Shown piece after piece: positions 8,875 through 16,537 of a stretch of DNA of 33,066 nt. Source of the stretch: Alphaproteobacteria bacterium (GTDB lineage Bacteria > Pseudomonadota > Alphaproteobacteria > Bin95); assembly GCA_022825195.1 (NCBI GenBank), contig JAJDYL010000063.1, positions 1 to 33,066 of the forward strand. The letters run 5' to 3'. The notes beneath the pieces are model-generated. The model was given only the letters and a program-made list of their open reading frames with translations. It did no database searches and was not told the origin of the DNA. The translations under genes were made by a program, and so were the position numbers. Each line of letters begins with the position of its first letter. Position 1 is the first letter of the stretch.

Positions 8875-9458
8875 GCGCGGACGGCGTGTGGGTGTTCGGC
8901 TACGGCTCGCTGATCTGGCGGCCGGACATCCCGTTCCGCGAGAAGCGGGTCGCCTGGGCGAGCGGCTGGACGCGCCGCTTCTGGCAGGGCTCGCACGACC
9001 ATCGCGGGGTGGCGCACGCGCCGGGCCGGGTGGTGACGATGGTTCCGGAGCCGGGCGCGTCCTGCGGCGGCATGGCCTATTTCGTCGATGCCGGGGAGAT
9101 GCGGGGCACCTGGGACGAGCTCGACTATCGCGAGAAGAACGGCTACCGGCGGGAAAGAGTGCGGCTGGAATTCCGCGACGGCGAAGCGGACGGCGCGGTC
9201 TACGTCGCGCCGGTCGGCAACCGCGCCTGGCTGGGTCCGGCGCCCTTCCCGGACATGGCGGCGCAGATTTTGCGTTCCGCCGGCCCGAGCGGCGCCAACA
9301 TCGACTATCTTCGCCGGCTGGCGGGCGAACTGCGCCGGCTCGGCATAGAAGACGATCATGTGTTCCGGCTGGAACGCCATGTGGAAACCCTCGCCCGGCA
9401 GGATGGAACCGGCTGCCGGGCGGACAGCGGGCAGACAGGAGGCGATCATGTGCGATGA
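8871..9458 (+). CDS. ChaC-like gamma-glutamylcyclotransferase
   Basis: This 195-residue protein has the gamma-glutamylcyclotransferase fold of the ChaC family, which cleaves glutathione to 5-oxoproline and Cys-Gly in the cytosol. The substrate loop YGSLIW is at residues 11-16 and the catalytic glutamate is E88 in YREKNGY. The start is the ATGA overlap with the upstream hydrolase. The C-terminal 20 residues look non-conserved and overlap the next gene by 11 bases. It could relate to the glutathione-linked genes nearby (frmA, GST), but no direct link is visible. Confidence 0.88.
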   Translation: MSADGVWVFGYGSLIWRPDIPFREKRVAWASGWTRRFWQGSHDHRGVAHAPGRVVTMVPEPGASCGGMAYFVDAGEMRGTWDELDYREKNGYRRERVRLEFRDGEADGAVYVAPVGNRAWLGPAPFPDMAAQILRSAGPSGANIDYLRRLAGELRRLGIEDDHVFRLERHVETLARQDGTGCRADSGQTGGDHVR

Positions 9459-10326
9459 GAAGACGATCCGCGATGCGGAGGTTTACCTGCGCCGTTCGGG
9501 ACGGCTGACGCGGCGCGAATTCGGCGCGCTGTCGGCCGGGGCGGGGCTGGCCATGCTGCTGCCCCGGGCCGCAAATGCGCTGGAGGTGACGGCCGCGAAT
9601 GTCGAGGTGCAAACGCCCGACGGCGCGGCGGACTGCCATTTCGTGCACCCGTCGAGCGGCGCCCATCCCGGCGTGCTGGTCTGGCCCGATGCGCTCGGCC
9701 TCAGGCCCGCCTTCGAGCGGATGGCGCGGCGGCTCGCCGAATCGGGCTATGCGGTGCTGACCGTCAATCCCTACTACCGCACCGAGAAGGCGCCGGTGCT
9801 GCCGGAAGGCGCGTCGTTCCGGGACGAGGCGGTGCGCAAGAAGATCTTCCCCCTGATGCGCTCGCTGACCCCGGAGAGGACCGTGACGGACGCAACGGCG
9901 TTCGTCGGCTTCCTGGACAGCCAGGACGCGGTGGCGGGCGAGCGCAAGATGGGCACGACGGGATATTGCATGGGCGGCTCGATGACCATGCGCACCGCGG
10001 CGGCGTTCCCGGACCGGATCGGCGCCGGGGCCTCGTTCCATGGCGGCAGGCTCGTGACCGACAGGCCCGACAGCCCCCATCTGCTGGTGGACCGGATTCG
10101 CGCGCACTACCTGTTCGCGATCGCGGAGAACGACGACGAGAAGGACCCGGAGGCCAAGACCGCGCTCCGGCAGGCTTTCGACGCTGCCGGGCTGCCGGCC
10201 GAGATCGAGGTCTATGCGGGCGCGCTGCACGGCTGGTGCCCGCCGGACTCCGCCGTCTACAACGAAGCGCAGGCGGAGCGGGCCTGGAGCCGGCTGCTCG
10301 CCCTGTTCGAAACCGCTCTGGCCTAG
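9448..10326 (+). CDS. Tat-exported dienelactone hydrolase family protein
   Basis: This 292-residue protein carries a Tat signal (TRREFGAL at residues 21-28, hydrophobic stretch 29-37, ANA cleavage near 41-43), so the hydrolase is probably exported folded. The mature part has the dienelactone hydrolase triad: C174 in GYCMGG, an acid near D229-D230, and H261 in LHGWC. Dienelactone hydrolases cleave lactone intermediates of aromatic breakdown, but exported members have varied and mostly unknown substrates. ATG 9448 follows AGGAGG. Its TAG stop shares CTAG with the stop of the convergent DUF6064 gene. Confidence 0.88.
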   Translation: MCDEKTIRDAEVYLRRSGRLTRREFGALSAGAGLAMLLPRAANALEVTAANVEVQTPDGAADCHFVHPSSGAHPGVLVWPDALGLRPAFERMARRLAESGYAVLTVNPYYRTEKAPVLPEGASFRDEAVRKKIFPLMRSLTPERTVTDATAFVGFLDSQDAVAGERKMGTTGYCMGGSMTMRTAAAFPDRIGAGASFHGGRLVTDRPDSPHLLVDRIRAHYLFAIAENDDEKDPEAKTALRQAFDAAGLPAEIEVYAGALHGWCPPDSAVYNEAQAERAWSRLLALFETALA

Positions 10327-10988
10327 CCCGGACGTCTCGCCGGGGTCAGGGTCTGCGCGGCGAGGCCTGCAAGCAGCGCCGCGAGCACGGCCCAGCCCTG
10401 CCAGGCGCCCATGGTGAACAGGGTCAGCGCCGAGACCGCGAGCCATGCGGCCGGCGCGACGCAGAGGAGCGCCGTCCAGCGGCTGCGTGCGGCGAGCGCC
10501 AGAAGGCCGAGCGCGGCGATGGCCGTCGGGTCGGGCGCGATCGCGGCGATTTCCGCCTCGGCCCACGGCCGGCCGTCGAGCGGCGCCAGCAGCGGCCAGA
10601 CGAACAGCGCCGCCGCGACGAGGCCGATGCCGGCGCCGCCGGCGAGACCCTGCCGGGCGAAGGCGAGCCGGCCGGAGAGGCCGAGCACGGCCAGAAGCGC
10701 GCCTTCCGCGTAGAAGCCCCAGGCGAGCGTCGGCGCGGCCCAGTTGACCGAGCCGTAACGCAGCGCGACGAAGTGCGAGCCGGTCCAGAGCCAGGCCGCG
10801 CCGAGCGCGGGCCAGAGCCAGTGGCCGGACGGCCGCCTGCCGCGCAGAAAGCAGAGCAGCAGCAACGCGCCCGCCGCCAGCAGCGCCGGCTGCGCGGGCC
10901 AGAGCGCCTCGTTCTCCAGCGCGAACAGCCGCCAATAGACGCGCGGCTCGAACGGCAGCAGGTCCTCCGGCGTCCAGGACCCGTTCAT
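10323..10988 (-). CDS. DUF6064 family membrane protein
   Basis: This 221-residue protein starts with the family hallmark (LPFEPRVYWRLFALENEALWPAQ, given here by its key residues F13, Y18 and W19 through W30) followed by about seven hydrophobic segments. The family is of unknown function. The gene lies 27 bases downstream of the aldo/keto reductase and is probably its operon partner. Its stop overlaps the convergent dienelactone hydrolase stop in the shared palindrome CTAG. Confidence 0.8.
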   Translation of the reverse strand: MNGSWTPEDLLPFEPRVYWRLFALENEALWPAQPALLAAGALLLLCFLRGRRPSGHWLWPALGAAWLWTGSHFVALRYGSVNWAAPTLAWGFYAEGALLAVLGLSGRLAFARQGLAGGAGIGLVAAALFVWPLLAPLDGRPWAEAEIAAIAPDPTAIAALGLLALAARSRWTALLCVAPAAWLAVSALTLFTMGAWQGWAVLAALLAGLAAQTLTPARRPG

Positions 10989-11015
10989 GGCGGCGGCTGT
11001 CCGGCCTCCGGCGGG

Positions 11016-11918
11016 CTACAGGTCGCGCACATGCGCCGCCATGCGCCGGCGCAGGGCCGCATCCGGCATCGGCCCGAAGGCGGCGGACTTGTTCTCGACG
11101 AGATGGTCCACCCGCCGGGTCGCGGGGATGGCGGTGGTGACCGCAGGATGGGAGAGGATGAATTTCAGCAGGAACTGCGGCCAGGTGGAAACCCCGATTT
11201 CGGCGGCCCAGCCGGGCATCGGCCGGCCCGCCAGCCGGTCCGGAAGCCGGCCGCGCCGGAACGGCCGGTTGCAGATGACCGCGATGCCGCGTTCCAGCGC
11301 CAGCGGCAGCAGGCGCCGTTCCGCCTCGCGGTCAACGATGTTATAGGTGAGCTGCACGAAATCCGGCGGGCGGCGGCGCATGATCTCTTCCAGCTCGCCA
11401 TGCCGGCGGCCGTGCGAGGTGGTGACGCCGGCATAGCGGAGCGCGCCCGACGCTTTCATGCCCTCAAGCGTGTCGAGGTTCGCCTCCCAGTCGAGCAGAT
11501 TGTGGACCTGCAGCAGGTCGAAGCGCCCGACGCCCCACCGCCGCGCCGTTTCCGCAATCTGCGCCGGGCCGTCGGCGGCGCGGGTCCAGACCTTGTCGGC
11601 AGAGAACAGGCCCGCCGGGCGATCCAGCGTCGCGAGCGCAGCGCCGATCACGTCCTGCGAGGAGCCGTACATGGGCGAGGAATCGATCATGCCGCCGCCC
11701 CCGTCGAAGAAGGCCGCCATGACGGCGCGGCATTCGGCGCGGAGCCGCGGGTCGCCGCCGACATTGAAGGTGATCCAGCTCCCGAGCCCGACGGCGGGCA
11801 GGGGCTCGCCCGTCGCCGGTATGGCCCGGGCGGGTGCCGTTCCGGACCCGGCGCCCAGCACCGGCGCCGCCAGCACAGCGCCGGCGCCCGCCAGTATCGT
11901 CCGCCGGGTCGCGCGCAT
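11016..11918 (-). CDS. Tat-exported aldo/keto reductase
   Basis: This 300-residue protein has a Tat signal (TRRTILAG near residues 4-11, then an alanine-rich hydrophobic stretch to about residue 32). The barrel domain keeps the aldo/keto reductase tetrad: D79 and Y84 (MIDSSPMYG), K109 (SADKVW) and H139 (LLQVHNLLDW). Reduction of a carbonyl with NADPH is the family reaction, but a periplasmic location would require cofactor carried across the membrane by Tat. The start at 11918 is supported by GGAGGAGG about 9 bases upstream; the frame stays open to 11975. It leads a two-gene unit with the DUF6064 gene. Confidence 0.88.
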   Translation of the reverse strand: MRATRRTILAGAGAVLAAPVLGAGSGTAPARAIPATGEPLPAVGLGSWITFNVGGDPRLRAECRAVMAAFFDGGGGMIDSSPMYGSSQDVIGAALATLDRPAGLFSADKVWTRAADGPAQIAETARRWGVGRFDLLQVHNLLDWEANLDTLEGMKASGALRYAGVTTSHGRRHGELEEIMRRRPPDFVQLTYNIVDREAERRLLPLALERGIAVICNRPFRRGRLPDRLAGRPMPGWAAEIGVSTWPQFLLKFILSHPAVTTAIPATRRVDHLVENKSAAFGPMPDAALRRRMAAHVRDL

Positions 11919-11946
11919 GGAAGACGCCTCCTCCTGCCCCGCGCGG

Positions 11947-11975
11947 AGACTAGCCCTGCCACGCCGGGCGGCCAA
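11947..11975 (-). promoter_or_regulatory. Predicted promoter of the aldo/keto reductase gene
   Basis: On the minus strand, TTGGCC (11975-11970) is followed after 17 bases by TAGTCT (11952-11947), about 30 bases upstream of the ATG. The same GGGCTAGTCT -10 context occurs before the phosphotransferase gene at 16500-16509. Confidence 0.5.
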
Positions 11976-12055
11976 GCGCCCGCGCTGGCGGAGCCGGCGG
12001 CTTTCGTGGCAGAGTGCGCGCGGCTCCGAAACCCGAGTGCGAAGGAGCGTCGGCG

Positions 12056-12901
12056 ATGGCGGTGCTCAGGATTTTCTCCTATCTGCCCAACCCGCGTGTC
12101 TGGAAGGCGACCATCGCCGCCCGGATGCTCGGCGTCGAGGTCGAGGTGGTCGGCGACCGGCCGAAGGCGTTGCCCGGCTGGCTCTGGGATTTCGACGCGC
12201 GCCCGCTGGAGGAGGCCGAGAAGACGCCCGGCAGTCCGCATGCGCGGGCGAGCAAGCGCGGCTTCGACACCGCCACGCTCTACAAGACGGACGCCTTTCT
12301 CGCCGCCCACCCGTTCGGCACCGTGCCGGCCGCCTTCGACCCGGAAGGCGGGACCGGCATCTTCGAGTCGAACAGCATCCTGCGCGCCGTCGCCCGCGCG
12401 GCGGCGCCGGAACGCCGCCAGACCGAACAACTCGCCGCGTTGGGCGCGGCGGCGGGCGGCCTTTACGGCGAGGGTCCCTACGAGGCCGCGCGGATCGACA
12501 GCTTCCTCGATGCCGGGCTCGTCTTCGCGCGCGAGGCGCAGGCCTATCTGCTGGCGCTCGCGGCCCGCAAGGCGTCGCGGGAGCTCTCGGACCGGATGCG
12601 CGAGGCCTACGCCTTCTACCTGGACGGCATCGACAATGCCGCGGGCGCGGGCGGCGAGGGGCTGGCCGGACCGTTCTCGATCGCCGATATCGCCTTCGTC
12701 TGCGACTTTGCGCAATTCCGGCGCGAGCAACGGATGGCCGACCGGCTGGCCGATTGCGGTCTCGAGCCGATCTACCGGCCGGGCGGCCATCCCCGCGCGC
12801 ACGCCCATTTCGACAGGCTGCGCCGCCTGCCCGCTTTCGCCGCGGACCTCGGCGGCGGCTACGTGCTCGAAACCGGAACCCCGGAAAGGAAAAGCGCATG
12901 A
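12056..12901 (+). CDS. Glutathione S-transferase, EF1B-gamma-like N-terminal type
   Basis: This 281-residue protein has a thioredoxin-like N-terminal half (LRIFSYLPNPRVWKATIAARMLG by its features: strand, NPR turn, helix at residues 4-26) that resembles the GST domain of elongation factor 1B-gamma, with FESNSIL near 104-110 as the glutathione gamma-glutamyl site (E-S). The C-terminal half is all-helical, with GPFSIADIAFVCDF as the N-capping box region. Compared with ordinary GSTs (about 210 residues), there is an insert around residues 40-75 (WLWDFDARPL onward). GAAGGAG precedes the ATG. The stop overlaps the SDR start as ATGA, so the two are one unit. Confidence 0.82.
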   Translation: MAVLRIFSYLPNPRVWKATIAARMLGVEVEVVGDRPKALPGWLWDFDARPLEEAEKTPGSPHARASKRGFDTATLYKTDAFLAAHPFGTVPAAFDPEGGTGIFESNSILRAVARAAAPERRQTEQLAALGAAAGGLYGEGPYEAARIDSFLDAGLVFAREAQAYLLALAARKASRELSDRMREAYAFYLDGIDNAAGAGGEGLAGPFSIADIAFVCDFAQFRREQRMADRLADCGLEPIYRPGGHPRAHAHFDRLRRLPAFAADLGGGYVLETGTPERKSA

Positions 12902-13608
12902 GCCAGCCGGTCGCGCTCGTCACCGGCGTCGGCCCCGACGGCGGCACGGGCGCCGAAATCGCCCGGCGTTTCGCCGACGGCGGCTACCTGACCGCCATGC
13001 TCGCCCGCGATGCGGAACGGCTGGCCGCGCTCGAAGCCGACATAGAGAACGCCACCGCCTTTCCCTGCGATGTCGGCGACCTCGACGCGCTCCGGGAAAC
13101 CGTGGCGGCCGTGCGCGAGCGCCTCGGTCCGCCCGCGGTCGTCGTGCATAACGCGCTCAGGAGCACGCGCGGACCGTTTCTGGACCTGGACCCGGAGGAC
13201 CTCGAACGCAATTTCCGCGTGAACGCAACCGCGCTCCTGCACCTCGCCCGCGAGACCATTCCCGGCATGCTGGCGGCCGGCGGCGGCGCGCTGCTCGTCA
13301 CCGGCAACACGTCCGCCACGCGCGGCAAGGCGCATTGGGGCTTCTTCGCCTCGACCAAGGCGGCGCAGCGCATACTCGCTGAATCCATCGCGCGCGAATT
13401 CGGGCCGCAGGGCATCCATGTCGCCTATTTCATCATCGACGCCGCCATCGACACGCCGCGCACGCGGCCCTTCATCGCGCCGGACGCGCCGGACGAGTTC
13501 TTCGCCAAGCCCGTGGCCATCGCCGAGGAAATGTACCGCGTCGCCCACCAGGACCGTTCCGCCTGGTCCTTCGCCGTCGAACTCCGCCCCTTCGGCGAGA
13601 CCTGGTAA
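12898..13608 (+). CDS. SDR-family protein with phenylalanine in place of the catalytic tyrosine
   Basis: This 236-residue short-chain dehydrogenase/reductase has a nucleotide-binding turn (VTGVGPDGGTG, residues 8-18), CDVGDLDAL (57-65), VNATALL (108-114) and a TGNTSAT active-site strand with S139. At the YxxxK position it reads F150-A-S-T-K154, so the general acid tyrosine is missing while the lysine remains. An 'FASxK' subfamily with this substitution is known to me among proteobacterial SDRs. It may therefore be non-canonical in chemistry or non-catalytic. It overlaps the GST gene by ATGA and ends 2 bases before the convergent vapC. Confidence 0.82.
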   Translation: MSQPVALVTGVGPDGGTGAEIARRFADGGYLTAMLARDAERLAALEADIENATAFPCDVGDLDALRETVAAVRERLGPPAVVVHNALRSTRGPFLDLDPEDLERNFRVNATALLHLARETIPGMLAAGGGALLVTGNTSATRGKAHWGFFASTKAAQRILAESIAREFGPQGIHVAYFIIDAAIDTPRTRPFIAPDAPDEFFAKPVAIAEEMYRVAHQDRSAWSFAVELRPFGETW

Positions 13609-13610
13609 GC

Positions 13611-13997
13611 CTACGCGGCGGCGATGTCGGTCTGCGGGAAGTCGCCGCCCTTGAACAGCAGCGGCTCGCCCGTGACGCTTGCAAGCGCATAGGCGAAGCA
13701 GTCGCCGAAATTCAGCGCCGCCGGATGGTTGCCCCTGCCGAAGCGCCGCCAGGCCTGCCGGGCCGCTTCCATCTGCTCTACCGTCACCGGCACAGGCTCG
13801 ATCCCGGGGCTTTTCAGAAGGAGGTCGAGGTCATGCGCTCCAGCCGCACCGCCGCAGCTTTCCGCAACGATACAAGTCTCAAGGATATTGGCGACCGACA
13901 TGCGGCATTTCGGGGCCGTGAGCATTGCCTCCTCACAGCGTTCTGCGTCGGGCTCGCGATACAGGACGGCGAGTAGGGCAGAACTATCGACGATCAC
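13611..13997 (-). CDS. vapC: VapC-type PIN-domain toxin
   Basis: This 128-residue PIN-domain ribonuclease has the acidic metal-binding set complete: D4 (MIVDSSALLAVL), E40 (ANILE), D99 (LNFGDCFAYALA) and D119 (FKGGDF). VapC toxins cleave specific tRNA or rRNA sites unless held by VapB. The length and the FGDCFAYALA and LLFKGGDF motifs are typical of the subgroup paired with Rv0623-type antitoxins. It starts 4 bases inside the end of vapB (ATGA overlap), giving translational coupling. All active-site residues are intact, so the toxin is probably functional. Confidence 0.93.
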   Translation of the reverse strand: MIVDSSALLAVLYREPDAERCEEAMLTAPKCRMSVANILETCIVAESCGGAAGAHDLDLLLKSPGIEPVPVTVEQMEAARQAWRRFGRGNHPAALNFGDCFAYALASVTGEPLLFKGGDFPQTDIAAA

Positions 13998-14251
13998 CTC
14001 GGCAGGCCACGCTCGTCATAGAGAAAGTCGCCGTGCTCCACCGCCGACGGACCGGGGCCCATATGCTTTGCAAAACGCTCCGCAATGGCGTGTATTGCCC
14101 GACGCCGCTCTTCGATGTCGCGCGTCCGCCTTTCCCGCTCCAGCCGCTCGCGCAGCGCCGCGGTTATCGCGCCGGTCTTGGTCTCACCGGTGAGGCGGGC
14201 GAGTTCGGCGGCGAGCCGGCAGGTTTCCTCGTTCTTGATGTTGAGGCTCAT
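13994..14251 (-). CDS. vapB: VapB-type antitoxin
   Basis: This 85-residue protein is an Rv0623/PSK-operon-type antitoxin. The N-terminal strand (SLNIKNEET) and two helices (CRLAAELARLTGETKTGAI as pattern, then a charged helix) fit a ribbon-helix-helix DNA-binding dimer. The C-terminal region with SAVEHGDFLYDERGLPR is the usual toxin-wrapping tail. It is the first gene of the vapBC operon and should repress it by binding the palindrome 13 bases upstream of its start. Confidence 0.92.
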   Translation of the reverse strand: MSLNIKNEETCRLAAELARLTGETKTGAITAALRERLERERRTRDIEERRRAIHAIAERFAKHMGPGPSAVEHGDFLYDERGLPR

Positions 14252-14263
14252 CGGACACCACCG

Positions 14264-14292
14264 GGGTAGAATGCCATCTCTCCATTCTACCC
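14264..14292 (-). promoter_or_regulatory. vapBC operator (perfect 10-bp inverted repeat)
   Basis: GGGTAGAATG (14264-14273) and CATTCTACCC (14283-14292) are perfect inverted repeats with a 9-base spacer, immediately upstream of vapB. Read on the minus strand, the first arm contains TAGAAT (14289-14284), a good -10 box, so VapBC binding would block transcription. The distal arm ends at the last base of the acyl-CoA synthetase stop codon. Confidence 0.75.
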
Positions 14293-15797
14293 TAACCGCT
14301 GCCCAACTCGTCGCGCAAGGCGCGTTTCAGCACCTTGCCGGAGGGATTGCGCGGCAGGGCGGCGCGGAGGTGAAGCTCCTTCGGCACCTTGAAGCCGGCG
14401 AGCCGGGCACGGCAATGGCGTTGAAGCTCGTCGAGGGTCAATGACGCGCCGGGGCGCAGCGCCACCACCGCAACCGGCCGCTCGCCCCAGCGTTCGTCCG
14501 GCAGGCCGATGGCCGCGGCCTCATGCACCGCCTCGTGCTCGTAAAGCACCCGCTCGATCTCCGAGGAAGCGATGTTCTCGCCGCCGGAGAGGATCATGTC
14601 CTTGCGGCGGTCGGTCAGGTAGAGGAAGCCCTCCCCGTCCAGCCAGCCGACATCGCCCGTCCGCAGCCGGCCGCCGAAAAAGGCCTCGGCCGTGCGCTCC
14701 GGGTCGCGCCAGTAGCCGCGCGTGATCTTCGGCCCCCGGAGGCAGATCTCGCCCTCCTCCCCAGGCGGCAGCGCGGCGCCGGCATCGTTGCGCACCGTGA
14801 CCTCGACATGGGCGATCGCGCGCCCGACCGAGCCGATCTTGTCCAGTTCGCGCCCGGCCTCCATGAGCGTGTCGCCGCCGACGCTCTCGGTCAGCCCGTA
14901 GGCATCGATATAGCGCGCATTCGGGAAGGCGGCGGCAAACTCCCGGATGCGCGTTTCCGGCGTGCGCTCGCCGCCGCCGATGACCCATTCGAGCGCGCTC
15001 GTGTCGAAGCGGCCGAGTTCCGGGTCGGCCAGCACGCCGTTGGTGACCGTGGGCGCGAGCCAGGCGCCGGTGACGCGCTCGGCCTCCAGCGCCTCCAGGA
15101 TCGCGCGCGGCCGCGCCTCGCGGTGCAGCACGATGCAGCCGCCGCGGCGCCAGACGTCGATTCCCGGCAGGTCGAAGCCGCCGACATGGTAGAGCGGCCC
15201 CACCACCAGCAGCCGGTCGTCCGGCCTGCCGCCGAGCGCCGCCGTCTGGTCCATGCACTTCCAGTAGAAGTTCGCGTAGCTGTGCTGCACGCCCTTCGGC
15301 CGGTCGGTGGTGCCGGAGGTGTACATGAGGCGGAAGACATCGTCCGGCGCCGCCGCCGCCGCGGGCGGGGCCGGCGCCCCGGCGCTCAGCCGCCGGCTGT
15401 CCCGCGCCGTTTCCGGGTCGAGCGGCGTGAACCGCACACCCGCCGCCTCCGCGGCTTCCGCTGCCGCGTTCAGGTCCTCGTCGGCGAACAGGTGCCGGGC
15501 GCCCGCATGGTCGAGGATCCAGGCGATTTCGTCCGCGGCGAGGCGGTAGTTGAGCGGCAGGAACACCGCGCCGGCATGGCTTGCGGCAAAGGCGAGGTCG
15601 TAGAAGGCGGGACTGTTCCTCAGGCAGGCGGCGACAACATCGCCGGGGCCGAGGCCGAGGGCCGCAAGCCTGCCGGCCATCGCGGTCATGTTGCTCCAGA
15701 GCGCGCCGTAGCCGAGCCGCAGGTCCTCATAGACGAGCGCCTCCCGCTCCGGCGTACGCCGGGCGTGGAAGCCGATAAAGCTCGTGAGTGCAATCAT
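14292..15797 (-). CDS. Acyl-CoA synthetase (ANL superfamily AMP-dependent ligase)
   Basis: This 501-residue protein activates a carboxylic acid as an acyl-adenylate, then forms the CoA thioester. The P-loop is YTSGTTDRPKG (residues 159-169). A YGLTES-type motif lies mid-protein, RTGDVGWLDGEGFLYLTDRRKD marks the hinge region (cited by its start RTGD and end RRKD), and the C-terminal PRNPSGK supplies catalytic K488. The chain length preferred cannot be read. The start at 15797 gives a normal N-terminus; the frame is open much further upstream, without family sequence. No strong ribosome-binding site is visible. Confidence 0.88.
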   Translation of the reverse strand: MIALTSFIGFHARRTPEREALVYEDLRLGYGALWSNMTAMAGRLAALGLGPGDVVAACLRNSPAFYDLAFAASHAGAVFLPLNYRLAADEIAWILDHAGARHLFADEDLNAAAEAAEAAGVRFTPLDPETARDSRRLSAGAPAPPAAAAAPDDVFRLMYTSGTTDRPKGVQHSYANFYWKCMDQTAALGGRPDDRLLVVGPLYHVGGFDLPGIDVWRRGGCIVLHREARPRAILEALEAERVTGAWLAPTVTNGVLADPELGRFDTSALEWVIGGGERTPETRIREFAAAFPNARYIDAYGLTESVGGDTLMEAGRELDKIGSVGRAIAHVEVTVRNDAGAALPPGEEGEICLRGPKITRGYWRDPERTAEAFFGGRLRTGDVGWLDGEGFLYLTDRRKDMILSGGENIASSEIERVLYEHEAVHEAAAIGLPDERWGERPVAVVALRPGASLTLDELQRHCRARLAGFKVPKELHLRAALPRNPSGKVLKRALRDELGSG

Positions 15798-15861
15798 GTC
15801 CGCGCCGAGCTTCGCCGCCCCGGCAGGCCTATGCAAGCCTCTGGCAGCAGTATGAAGAAAC

Positions 15862-15894
15862 GGCCGGCATGGACGGGGAAGGTCCACGCCGGCC
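15862..15894 (-). terminator. Hairpin terminator downstream of the minus-strand cupin gene
   Basis: GGCCGGCATGGAC (15862-15874) and GTCCACGCCGGCC (15882-15894) form a 13-bp stem with one mismatch and a 7-base loop. On the minus strand the stem is followed by GTTTCTTC, so it would end transcription from the cupin gene (stop at 16027) before the acyl-CoA synthetase start at 15797. Confidence 0.6.
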
Positions 15895-16026
15895 GCGAGG
15901 CACAGGAAGGAGTCCGAGGGGACATGACGGCGCCGGAGCCGGAAAACCCCGCCGCCGGATATAGATATGGCGGTCAAATGGGGCGCAAATGCGGCGTGTT
16001 CCCGTCCCGGGTGTAATGTTCCCGCC

Positions 16027-16389
16027 TCAGGCGTAATAGTGGATTTCGAGCAGCATGCACCCGCCGTCGGAGCGGAACGGGCCGTGATACGCGCCGGGCG
16101 GACGGCAGGCGTAGGTGTTGGGCGCGAATCTCTCGACCTCCTCCCCGCTTCCCACCGCAAGGTCGCCGGAGAGCAGATAGACCTCTTCCCAATAATCGTG
16201 CACGAACGGCTCTGTGGTGAAGGCGCCCGGCGCGAAGCGCAGCAGACGCGAGCGGTTGCCCCGGCCGGCGGCCTCGTCGAGCCCGCCGGCCAGTATCTTC
16301 TGCTCGATGCCGGCCGGGTAGCCCTCGGGCACCTCCCAGCCGGAGTCCAGATCGACGCTGTGGAACTCCAGATGCCCCTTGTCGAACAT
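16027..16389 (-). CDS. Cupin-domain protein
   Basis: This 120-residue single-domain cupin has a first motif FVHDYWEEVYLLSGDL (residues 62-77) with histidine and two glutamates as metal-ligand candidates and a second motif with RPPGAYHGPF near 95-104. The fold fits small metal-binding cupins of the ChrR/anti-sigma or dioxygenase-like types; the substrate is unknown. Start 16389 is supported by GGGAGGG about 9 bases upstream. It diverges from the phosphotransferase gene across a 148-base promoter region. Confidence 0.78.
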   Translation of the reverse strand: MFDKGHLEFHSVDLDSGWEVPEGYPAGIEQKILAGGLDEAAGRGNRSRLLRFAPGAFTTEPFVHDYWEEVYLLSGDLAVGSGEEVERFAPNTYACRPPGAYHGPFRSDGGCMLLEIHYYA

Positions 16390-16479
16390 CGTCCCGGCCC
16401 TCCCTGCCGCTGTCGCCCGCGCGGCGCCCACTCTGCCACACGGAGCCCGCCGACGGAACGCCCGGACGCGACGCCGGCC

Positions 16480-16509
16480 GTGACCCCGGCAGGAAATCCG
16501 GGCTAGTCT
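16480..16509 (+). promoter_or_regulatory. Predicted promoter of the phosphotransferase gene
   Basis: GTGACC (16480-16485) and TAGTCT (16504-16509) are 18 bases apart and lie 28 bases upstream of the start. Over the 30 bases ending at CTA (16476-16505), 25 match the frmA promoter region (917-946), including the uninterrupted 13-mer GAAATCCGGGCTA. Confidence 0.55.
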
Positions 16510-16537
16510 TCGCACGGCGCTAAGGAGCGACGCTGCG

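Noticed and set aside
7273..10935. A 1220-codon open frame on the minus strand
   Set aside because: It runs antisense through several well-supported + strand genes and is low-complexity Arg/Ala/Gly; it is an effect of high GC.
12005..12025. GTGGCAGAGTGCGCGC upstream of the GST gene, and a similar GTGGCAGAGTGGGCGC before the minus-strand cupin (near 16440), as sigma-54 promoters
   Set aside because: The TGGCA part and the spacing to GC roughly fit a -24/-12 box, but the TTGC half is missing and no sigma-54 activator is near.
9966..13151. A 1061-codon open frame on the + strand
   Set aside because: It crosses the dienelactone hydrolase, the minus-strand DUF6064 and aldo/keto reductase genes, and the GST gene in the wrong frame, with no domain character.
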